Shown here: piece after piece, positions 26,701 to 38,700 of the stretch
How the letters are laid out: each line of letters starts with the position of its first letter
Numbering within the stretch: the first letter of the stretch is position 1
Position numbers and translations under genes: made by a program
Notes under the pieces: generated by a model
Told to the model about the DNA's origin: nothing
The model's database searches: none
The model's input: only the letters and a program-made list of their open reading frames with translations
DNA from: Chiridota heheva
Taxonomy: Eukaryota > Echinodermata > Holothuroidea > Apodida > Chiridotidae
Direction: 5' to 3'
Assembly: GCA_020152595.1 (NCBI GenBank)
Contig: JAIGNY010002160.1
Span: 1-64,000 of the forward strand
Length of the DNA: 64,000 bases

Positions 26701-29700
26701 AGTATAACATGCTAAACAGTAAATAAAGAAGAAAGAAAGCAATAATACAAGGATAAACTATACTTATCTCCCTAAAAAGAAAGAAACAAGAGAAAAAACA
26801 TTAGATTTTCATAGAACAAAAAATAGAACAATCATGACCAAAATTGTATCAAAAAAACTTTACACCATTTTCGCTGTAGGCTATTCTTTGAATTTTTTTT
26901 TTAATTACGGGGTGGGGGAGGGGGACGCATCCGATTTCATGGCTACATGATTGGTCACTTCAGGCCAGGGTACGTATTTAAATTGCCTCAGTGACAGCTG
27001 AGAATAAATATGCTTCTAACAAAAGTTATAAGCCGTTTTGTATACATTTTAATGTGCAACTCAATGGTTGTTGCCATCTTGTTTTGGTCAATTACCGATG
27101 ATATGCGAAGGCAAAGGTCTATTTGACTGCAGCATATTGTGAAAAATACATTTGATAATACATAATATGGCGTCAATATTTCAAAACAATTTTAAGCCTA
27201 GGCTAATATTTTTACATGTAAGCGTATACGTGGGGCCCTAGTAGTACCGTTAGGCAAATAATACTAAGATTGTCCAGCAAACCTCCAGACAATATCGATT
27301 CCTAAACTTTGTCTCGCACAATATGAACTCACTGACGCAGGAATTTACGTTATTACGACCTACCAAAAAGCGTGAAAATAAAAACCGAGCCGAATTTAAG
27401 TTACGAATCTGGACGCACTCAGGTTGAAATTACGTATTACCTTTATGCAGCTAGAATGTACGATATCGTCGGTGCGTGATATCACGATATATCGTTCAAT
27501 CGTGATTCACTGTAGTATAGTTATAACGTTAGCAAATGTTCAGGATTTCGATATGGAATGTTATCGTGATCACGATACACGATGTGACGGCCAATTTAAT
27601 GTGGGCGGTACTGTAGGTCACATGAGGCTCTTTTACTGGGGGTTCCTTTCTTTTTTTCCAATTTCCTGAGTAATTATGATGAAACCAAGAGTAGAAATAT
27701 AGCTGTTTTATAAAAACTGGGGTATATTTTACATACCTCTGTGATTTCTTGTCTCAGATACAGAAACTTTGGTGCACTTTCCATACAAATCAACAACTGC
27801 ATAGACATTCCTTGGGATATTTTTCGCTGCGATACCTTGATCTTGCCCATTTAGGTAAAACTTTAAGTCTCCTTTCCGAGTCCTCTGAACTGCAAGTTTA
27901 TCGCCGACATCACACACGTCCAAGTCACACTTGTACCCGTCAATGATTGTTTCACCATTGTGCAGAATGAGACACCCGGAGAGAATCCAGGAACCCTCAC
28001 ATAGCGCTGTGGCACTAGCAGGAATGTCTAGGTTGTTTGGGTCCAGGGTTGTGACGCCAATCTCTATGGAACCACTCCAAGACTCCACCTATTGCAGAAA
28101 TGTGCACAAATATTATAATATACTGTGGTACTCGCCACCCACACTTCATTAAGCCATGGTGAGTGTAAATCTCATTTTGATATTCATAATAATTGTTGTT
28201 TGTTTGATGAGGGCTTAACGGCACCACGGCAGCAAGGGTTAAATTGTGCCTGAGAGGTTAGATCATTCCAGAGGTAGGAAGGAAAAAAAACAGGGGGAGA
28301 ATTTGAGAAATACGAGAACTAACAGCCAGAAAGCTGGGATCAAGAGAGTACAGTATGTGCATGGGTGGAAAAAACAAAGTAGAGGGAAGGGGTGGGAGAG
28401 CAGGACTAGATATGGTTCATAACAAACTGTTGTATTTCAGGTAACATACAATACTGTCTTGTGCTTTTTTCTCTAGTAAAAAATGTCCCCACACACAAAG
28501 TGATACAGTATTTACATTATTAAAATCCAAAATATGAATCAAAATTTGGCCATTGTGTCAACTTTGAGATGTTCCGGTTTGTTTCTATGTACGTATGGTC
28601 AGGAAGTCAGGCCCAGGACAAAGGGCAATATAGAGGCATACTAGTAGTGCAAATATTTTCAAATTTCACTTAAAAGTGTTGGCGAGGAGTTGAAAATATT
28701 TGGTGCGTAGAAATTCTGGCTTCATCGATTTTACTCGCCAAGTTGTATAAATGATTGGCGAGTGAATTTTTTGTCGGCCTAATTTCTTTTATTCAAGAAA
28801 GATTAAATATTTTTCAAAGTTCGGCCTAAGTATAGAATATCTTGCCACATATAAGTATCACGGCGTCTCCAGAGACGCCGTCTCCGTGGTTTACCTACGT
28901 AAACTTCCTGTTTAATTGATCTCTTTGTCGCAGTTCGTGTGCTATGTTGTGATGCGCTTCATTTGAAATTCTACCTCAATGCGATGGTGTCTCCAAGATC
29001 AACACATACACCCCCAATAAAACATACATCCCTCATATCTCACAGAAACGAGTCACAGTAACGGCATCTCCCAAATTAAATGTTAAACCCCCATCATACA
29101 TACCTTATTTTAAGGAAAATGAATACGTATTATAAATTGCATATTAATTAATTGATGTTTCGTTCTTGAATTACTCCAGACCCAATGCAAAAAACCACTT
29201 AAAATTACACCTCACGGTGACAGCATCTCCAAGATCAAAACATACCCCCTTCCCCATCAAACATACATCCCTCATATCTCAAGGAAACTAGTCAGGCGAC
29301 GGCATCTCCAAGATCAACACATACACCCCAATAAAACATACACCCCCTCATATCTCACGGAAACGAGTCACGGCAACGGTGTCGCCCAAATTAAAAGATA
29401 AACCCCAACCATATATACCTTACATAGGACCTACTCCTAACTTAGTTGTATTGACGGCATCTCCAAAAGAGAAAAAGAGGACCTAACTATAGAATACCCC
29501 GCACTTTCGTAAGTGTCACTAAGCATCCATGGATGCCCAGTTGTATTGGTAATTTATGATGGTCCTCTGATCGCTACATGCAGGTCACCCTGCATTGACC
29601 TCATATATGAATATGCATCGTTCTTTAAGTAAACTCCAGCCTCCTCACGGCGACTGGGCATCCAATTAAGCTCCAGCCTTCTTACGGAGACTGGGCATCC

Positions 29701-32700
29701 AGCATCAGTAGTATCCAGAAATAGGTTTGTTTCTTTCACTGTGACTGGGCATCAAGCATCCAGCCCCAGTGGTGTGCAGAAACAGGTTTATTTTCTTCAC
29801 TGCAACTGGGCATACAGCATTCAGTCTCAGTGGTATCCAGAAATAAGTTTATTTCTTTCACTGTGACTGGGCATCAATCATCCAGCCCCAGTGGTATCCT
29901 GAAACAGGTTATTTCTTTCACTGTGACTAAGTATCAAGCATCCAGCCCCAGTGGTGTACAGAAACAGGTTTATTTCTTTTACTGCGACTGGGCATCCATC
30001 ATCCAGTCTCAGTGGTATCCTGAAACAGATTTATTCTATTTTTTCTCACTGCGACTGAGCATCCAGCATCCAAGATCAGTGGTATCCTGTTCCTGGACTT
30101 CGACAATATTGATTTCCTTTTCCCACTATGATTGGGCATCAAGACATCCAGCCACAGTGGTATCCTCAAATAGGTTTATTTCTTGCACTACGACTGGGCA
30201 TCCAGCATCCAGTCTCAGTTGTATCCTCACTGCAACTGGGCATCAAGCATCCAGTCTCAGTGGTATCCTAAAACAGAATTATTTTATTTATTTCACTGCG
30301 ACTGGGCATCAAGCATACAGCCCCAGTGATATCCTGAAACAAGTTTATATTTTTCACTGCAACTTAGCATCCAGTCTCAGTGGTATCCTGTTGCAGGATT
30401 TAGGAAATAACGGTTTTCTTTTCGCACTACAACTGGGCATCAAGGCATCCAGCCACAGTGGTATTCTCAAATAGGTTTATTTCTTCCACTACGACTGGGC
30501 ATACAAAAAAATACTTTCGTTTTTAACATGGGTACGCCATAAATTTTAAACCATGACTGAGAATCCACGTTTATAAAAAGACATAGGCCTACCTAAATCA
30601 AAATGTGTGGGGTATTCTATAGTTACTCCAAATAAGGTATAAGGAAGGCCTACTCACAGGTGTTCCTAGCGTTATGGAAACCTATGCCTATATACTTAAT
30701 ATATATATATATATAAAAAGGTAGGTCACATTCTAATGCGACTTTTGAATCGTCGGCCCTATATAAAAATTCCTTTTTTATGACCACTTGCGAATCTTAA
30801 TTACATTTTTTGACTCAACTCACATTTGTTGGAGACTCCCTTCTTCGTTTATAACTTAGCTACAGTATTTGTTCTTTTTTTTCTGATGAGATGTACAAAC
30901 GATGGATTTTCTACCGACGTTACAGTCATGACAGTTTAAAAGCCTAACAATTTGCTGCAAAACAATTGAACTTGCTGCTTCTTTATGACGTTATCGCAAT
31001 GTTTCTTTGGTTTGCAGCAAACTCTTAGGCTTTTACACTCATGTCGGAAGAAAATCCATCTGAATCTGAATCGGTTAAGTCGGCAAAATTCTTCAAGAGG
31101 ACATGAACGCCAACGGAGCGTAAAAAGTATGAGTAAAAAATATTAAAAAAACTAGATAGCAATACAAGTGTTAGTAAGTTTAGCTTTGAAACAGTTGAGA
31201 CTTGGTGCATGTACAATGTCTGACAGTAAAGCATTCCAATCCTTTAGTGTGTGAGGGAAGAAAAAGTGTTTATAAACATTCTTTTTAGCATAGGGAACCT
31301 GGAAATTAAGGTCATGATTATTTCTTGTATTAGTTCTGACGGTGGGGATAAGTTCATCTTTATTGATAGCGACAAGATTGTTATTGATTTTATATAGCAT
31401 ATGTAGCCGGGTGTTGTATCTTCTTGTTTTAAGCAGGGGCCAATCTAATTTATGAAGCATGCTTTTTACACTAGATTTATAAGAGTAGTCTGCCATACAG
31501 AACCTGGCTGCTCTCCTTTGAATAGATTCAAGTTTATCCACATCGCACTGGTGATGGGGGTCCCAGACTGCAGATGCGTACTCAAGTACTGGCCTGACTA
31601 GAGCTTTATAAGCAGTGAATTTAACGTCGGTGGGACAATTTGAGAGGTTACGTTTTAAAAGGCCAAGTACAGAGTTAGCTTTCTTGGTTATGTTATGTAT
31701 ATGTTTATTCCATCTAAGTTTATTATCAATTTCAACGCCTAGGTATGAGTGGGAGTTGACATGTTTTAGTGGCTGGTTGCATAAGGTATAAACAGGTGAT
31801 TTAAAGCATTTCTTAGAGGAAATTGACAAGATGTAGCATTTAGAGGGGTTGAAATTCATTTGCCATTTGTTTTGCCAATGTTCAAGTTTGTTAAGATCAT
31901 CTTGGAGGATTTGTTGGTCAGAGGGGTTATCAATTGTTCTGTACACAAGGCAGTCATCAACAAACAGCCTAACTGTGCTGTTTATATTATCAGGGATGTC
32001 ATTTACATATAAAAGGAAAAGTAATGGACCGGATAAAACCTGTTTAGAATCAGAAATTTCACCATCACAGACAACACGCTGGATGCGGTTGTTGAGGAAT
32101 GATGCAAACCAGGCCAGGAGATTTCCATCAATGCCATAGGCGGAAAGTTTGGATAACAGGCGCTGGTGTGGGACTATATCAAAGGCTTTTGAGAAGTCAA
32201 GAATAGCCTAGAGACGTTACTGTTTTGGTCAATTTGTTTAGAGATATCATTTATTGTTAAGAGGAGTTTTGTTTCAGTCGATCTTTTTGCACGATAGCCA
32301 TGTTGTAAATCAGTTAAGATATTATGCTCATCATGGAATTTCATCACATGTGAGTGGATTATATGCTCAAGGATTTTACTACAAACGCAGGTGAGGGAAA
32401 TGGGTCTATAATTAGCTGGGTTTTGTTTATCACTTTTTTTTAAAACGCTACATATGTTTGCTTCTTTCCACTTGTTAGGGATAGTACCATTAGCGATAGA
32501 GGTTTGAAAGAGATCAGTTAGAATTTCATAGAAGTCATCAGCGTATGTTTTTAGAAACCATGGTGGTATTTGGTCAAGACCTGAGGCTTTGTTGGAGTTT
32601 AGGTCATGCAGTTGCTTTTTGATACCTTCTGGGGTAATTATAAGTTGGTTTATTTTGCTGCTGGTGAGTGGTTTAGTTACAGGGATTTGGGAGGTGTTTT

Positions 32701-35700
32701 CTTCTGTGAAAACACTGAAAAACTGGTCATTTAGAATGTTAGCTTTAGTTTTACTGTCACTGCAGAGTTTACCATTATTTAGTAGATCAGACACACCTAC
32801 AGAGTTTACTTCCTAAACTTTTGATATAGGACCAGAATGCCTTTGGGTTTTTGTTCAGTGAGTTTTTAAGTTTATCACAGATGAAGGTGTTTCTAGCTTC
32901 TTTAAGGTTTTTAGGGACAGCCTTCCTAAAGCTTTTATAGGTAGTCCAGTCATTGGCTTGTTGATTAGTCTTAGCTTTTTTAAAGAGTTTATGTTTTTTC
33001 CTGCAAAGACGGCGTTGGATACGGGTGAACCAGGGCAGATTTAGTTTAGCTGAGGTTAATTTGTGAGGCGTCTTTTTATCAATAATCAATTTAATTTCCT
33101 GTTCAAAGAAATTCCATTTTTCATTAACATCAATGGAGTTATAGAATTGAGTATAATATTGCAGTTTAAATTTGGTCAGGTCTTCTTTTATTCTTTTATG
33201 TTAGCTTTTAAAAAAAAATAGATTTTACGTTTAGGCAACTTTTTACGAGGAGGGGAGATATTTAGGGTCAGTTCAACAATATCATGGTCACTTCTCCGGG
33301 AATGACATTAGCTGAGGTAACAGCTGGTAAATTGTTAGTAAAAACAAGATCAAGGATGTTGTTATCTCGAGTGGGTGACCATTGGCGTAGGCAGGTTTTT
33401 TGTTTGGGGGGGGCTACTCATTGGTATGATTTTTAACCCGTGACAGTATCTAAGCGGAGCGCCACCATGGGTTGGCGCGTAGCATTAAGAGAAATTTTTC
33501 CAATAAATGCTGCCTATAGATTGCCGGAAATGGCACTTCCTAGGCCAAAAACTTGCAAATTTGAGGCTGTATTTCTTTGATTGTTCACAATTTTGCCAGA
33601 ATTTTGCTGTACATTTTGTCCGAATTCTTGGTTGCCAAAAAAATTGGGGGAACTGTGCCACCTGCCCCCACCACATACTTGCCGAAGTACAATTTATTCA
33701 AACTCTATTGCGTAGCTATATTTACCCCGCTAAGCATAGCGGGGATATTTACGAGAGTTATACTTACCTTCCATGCTATAATATGCAATCTGGTCACACG
33801 ACCTGATTCTAACGCACTTCTAACCGAACCTAAAAAACGCAGTAACCAGCCAAGCCCTGACCTCCATAATACCTCTGTACCACCTCACTCAACATTCCAC
33901 CGAGGCCTGAACGAGAGGGGAGGCGGGCGGGATGCATGGAAGGTAAGTATAACTCGTAAATATCCCCGCTACGCTTAGCGGGTAAATTTACTTCAAGTTA
34001 TACCTTACCTTCCATGCTATAATATGCAATCAGATTGCAACCGAGGATAGGAAGGAAGGGAGTTCAGATCGCCGCACATTTTTTTTTTTTTTTTTTTTTG
34101 GCTGGTACGAAAACTCACACGAACCGAATCCCGTTTAAAGGGCGAAATTCCTTCACCTCGGAAGGATGAAAGACCTCAAGAGTGGGAGGAACTAAAACAT
34201 AGGAAACCACGGCGAGGTACAGTCAAACCGAACAAGGCACCATTCGTTGACAGTAACGGAGGCAAACCTCGAAAGAACCTGAGCGTAAAGCCCAGAAAAA
34301 CAAGCCAACCGGAAGAGCGTTTGGACACAATTACAGCAAAGTGTCCACAAAAACGCCACAAGCCACCGGATTCGCCCACGAGACAGAACCGGCGAGGAAA
34401 CTACGATTGGGAACGGCGTGTACCAATGAAAACGAATTGAAGAAATCCCGGACAAGGGAAAAATTCGTTAGCGATAACCGCGTAAGAGCTAAAGTTAGCG
34501 GGGAACACGAACGCCGAAAAGTGAGTCAGACCAAAAACAAGAGAAAAACCTTAAAAAAGCGGTTTCTCGAACGCCGCACGAGATCCGTGAAAAGAGGTTA
34601 TGCCCCGAACCCGAGTGCATACCGCGGCCGTTCTATGAACAGTTCAGACTACTTTAACAGAAAGCCACTGGATGATGAAAATGTCACATGACACACTACG
34701 AAGAGATCTCCCAGAACTCACCAGTGGTCGCAAGTCAAAGACCGTAGACCCCACCGAAAAACCCTGGTGGATAGCTGCAAGGTATCCCAGAGCTCATGAC
34801 GGAACTATGACAAAATCGCCCCTGACCCGAGGCTCGTGACGTGAAGCCTGCAAGGTCTCAAGCAGCCAAAGTTCGCCCCTGCGCCGAGACGAAAAAAGGG
34901 TCAAGTACCGCCCAAGTTTCCGACAGAAGGGGTCACAAGAAAAGTGCCCCGACCTTGATCAAGAAGCCCCGTCGGCACCGACGGTGATATCTGACGGGTG
35001 AAAACCGTAGCAGTTGCGGGACCGCGTAGCTCCAGGCCACGCCTATCAACAGCGAAACTTGTCTAAGAAGTTGACTGGAGAAAGTGTTAACGCATTACTA
35101 TGTATAGTAACAACCTTGAAACCGCTGGATCCTACGGCTACGGGCGCGGAGAAAACGAATACTGTATGTCTGTACGGGCAGTTAAGTAACAGGCCGTAAA
35201 ACCGCAAGGAAGCAGCTGTAAGGTGTTAAAGTATGGAAGGAACCATACGTGCGTTGTTGGTAATAGCTACCCCAAACGCAAGGTTGTCTACCAAAAGGCC
35301 ACCTATGGTCAAGAAGAATATCCTTCATGGAGGTAATATTGACAAGTAGGGGTAACGTACTCACGTCAACCGTATGAGTCATAAACCCCAACACTGGGGT
35401 AGAAATCACGAAAGAGGTGCGCCCTGTGTATACTACACGGACCGTTAAACACCCTGCACCACGGAGCGGAAAAGCGGCGTGGCTACTGGGGACTTACGCT
35501 GCATACAAAGCACGCAACCCGTTAAGTATAATAGATCCGTTATGGGTCTACAAAGGCGCCAGCATGACAAGTAAAACCACGAGTCCACCGCTAACGATGT
35601 CGCTGTGCACCACGGAGCAAAAGCTCGTGGCTACGCGAGGGGGACAACTGGTACTGGTACGTGTCCCAACGGCGAGTAGCGATCAGTACCAAAGGACCGT

Positions 35701-38700
35701 CTAGGTCCACGATAGCGTGAACGCATTACTACACCTGTAACGTGAGTCGTTATCTCATTATACCTCTATTCACCACGGGCCACCGAGTAAGTGGCGGACG
35801 CGGGAAGAAGTACACAGTACGCGTTCCGTTGAGAATAGGTAAAATATATATAAACTGAGGCCGTAAGAAATACGGAGGAGTTCACGTGCCACGCAAGCTA
35901 TACGAGTCGTAAACTGAGTTTGTTCCATCACGGAGCTACGAAACCGCAGCTGCGTGGGGAAGAGGGGACGACCGTCGTACTCAGCACGTGTCCCGGTAAG
36001 AGAAACGGCCGCGAACGCAGTAGTTCATGGCTACTGGTCCTCTACCACACAGCCGCGCCGCTGGTATAGGCCGTTAACTCCGTTTGTATAAAATCACTAC
36101 GGAGCCGCGAAGCCGGGCGGCTACGCGTGGGGACTGCCGTCGAACGCTAAAAACGCCCCAGCAAGAAAAGACGACCGCGGAACACTGCAACACGCGGCTA
36201 ACGGTCGCAATATCCCGGTTCCGATACCGGGTTTATCGACGCGTTACGTAAAACCGCGTTAATATCTGTAGAATGTGAGCCGAGGGTCTCGTTCGACGCA
36301 AGAATCACATTCAGAGTAGTTTGAACGGTCGTGGAACTACGTAACACGGAGGAATAGCTCGTGATGGTATGCCTCCCGTAAAAGAAGGAAATCTTATCAC
36401 CCGAGCGCTAGGCCTCGAAACCCGAGCAAGCGCTAACACGCGACGCATCCTGGGAGCGTGACGTATCGACAAACGGGGACTCGTCCTCGTGTCCATGAAC
36501 TGGTGAAAACTATGCGGAACCGTGGACGTTCAACGCGAAAATCTCACCAAGTCAGCTCACACGGACGGGGATCTCGAAACTAACGGGTGTGACGACGTTG
36601 TACGTTACCTTGCTGTAGAACTAAGCAGCACTACAGACCCAAACGTCATCCCATGCCCCGGACGGAGCCGCCAAGTTGTGTTACGGACCCGTAAAACAAG
36701 CCGTGGGGCCGTATGGAACCGATATCGAGCCGCACGGACCCTAATGGACCCGTGCAAGGAATCCAATGGCTCTACAACTAGCCGTAAAAAGGGGCCCGTG
36801 AGGGCGCCGCCTCTTGTTGGCCGACCGGTCCCATCGCGGAACCGAGGACCACAGCGGTGTACACGGGTTTGAACAAGTCGATAACACCAAAGCGCAACCT
36901 AAGAAGCGTTTACATGCGACGCACCGCAGGACAGTCAAGGCGCGTAACGCACCGACACTAGGGACCTGCCCGCCGTGTCGATGATATAGGCGCAAAACAT
37001 CGCGGAACTGTGACGTTCAACGCGGAAAATCCTACAGAGGCAGTTCACACGGCCGTGGGACAGCGTAGCTATGACCAAGCAGCTTCCTAGCTAGCGAACT
37101 CAACCGGGGTTCATCGTATGGTACGCGTTATCCCGTTGCAAAAACTCCGAAGTCGTACAGGCCCGCACGGTCTCAGAGAAGCGTTTGCACGCTATGCAAA
37201 GCGGGACCTCTGAGGTGCGTAGCGCATACCCGACGCACGGAGGCCTGTCCTCCGTGCCTCACGATACTGGTGAAAGTAATTGCGGAAATGTAACGTTCAA
37301 CGCGGATAATCGTATAAATGGTGTTCACATGATCGTGGAACTGCGTAGCTAATGGCCACGGAACCATGAATAGAATAGCTCTCACGGCGCTATACTACTT
37401 GTGAAGATTATCACTTGTCACCTGGCCACATAGCTCGTAGCTAGCGGGTGCATATCCGGGTAAATCGTGCGTGTACGATATCCCGTTACAAAACTACGGA
37501 GCCGCACGCATCCGAACACGAGCCGCGCGCTCGTCGGTCGCACCTTGAAAAATACCGGTCGCGGTGGAGTCTGTGCTCCGACCACGCCGCTGGAACCCAA
37601 TCGCTGCAAAGAGTACCACGAATGGACTCGCAGCATAATCTGCACGCCGTAACGCGTGAGATGGATGTGACCGAGCGTAAAGCAAAGAAGCGTTATCACG
37701 CTATGCCGGGTCATCAAGGGTGTGTAGAGCATCGACGCCGAGGACCTGTCCTCCATGTCCATGATACTGGTGAAAATAATTACGGAACGGTAATGTTCAA
37801 CGCAGACAATCTTAATTGCGTTCACGAAGTCGTGGAACTGCGTAGCTAATGGCTACGGGACCAAGAAGAAAATAGCTGTCCTGATGCTATACTTCTTGTA
37901 AAGAAAGTCATCTGTCACCTGACCACGAGCGTAGTAGCTAGTGGGCGTATAACCGGGTGAACCGTGCAGTGTACGTTATCCCATTAGAGATAAGTTCCGC
38001 TCACTGGAGCCGCCCAATGGAAGCAAAAAGGACCCGTAAACGCGGACCGTGGACTCGTATGGAACCGTGCACGGACCGTAAATACGGGCCGCGGAACCGC
38101 CCAATGGAACCGCACGGACCCGTAAAACACGGACCGTGGAACCGTGCACGGACCCGTAAACATGGGCCGTGGAACCGTATAACTGTCGTAGCCGTTGGCT
38201 ACGGGACCAAGAAGAAAAATAGCTGTCTCAATGCTATACTTCCGGATGAACCGCACGGTGTACGTCTTTCAAGAGGCGCCCGCTAGGAGTGGCGGCGCCC
38301 CGCCTCCCTGGCTTTGGACCTGGGTGGCGGTGGGGAGACGAAGAGGGCCTCTCAGACCGTCGCTTCTCCACTTTCTCCGCCGCTCTTTGAAAAATACCGG
38401 TCGCGGTGGAGTCTGTGCTCCGACCACGCCGCTAGATCCCAATCGCTGCAAAGAGTACGGGATTTGACTCGCAGCATAATCTGCACGCGTAACACGTGAG
38501 ATGGATGTCACCGGAGCGTAATTTAAAAAGCGTTTGCACGCCACGCATCACGAGACATCCTGGGTGTGTAAAAACATCGACACTCGGGACCTGTCCTTCA
38601 TGTCCATGATACTGGTGAAAATAAATACGGAACTTGTAACGCGTTCAACGACAGTCTTAATTGCGTTCACACGAGCCGTGGAACTGCGTAGCTAATGGCT

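Noticed and set aside
29830-30474. 214-codon plus-strand frame
   Set aside because: Translation of the about 62-bp minisatellite; periodic residues track DNA repeats and no splice or start context supports a gene.
34341-34691. Lys/Arg-rich 116-codon frame in the 7.7-kb element
   Set aside because: No recognised domain, overlapped by antisense frames, in CpG-rich DNA where stops are rarer; kept only as a remark.
37418-37849. 133-135-codon frames on both strands
   Set aside because: Mutually overlapping frames within degenerate repeat modules; the repeated copy at 38388 does not keep the frame.
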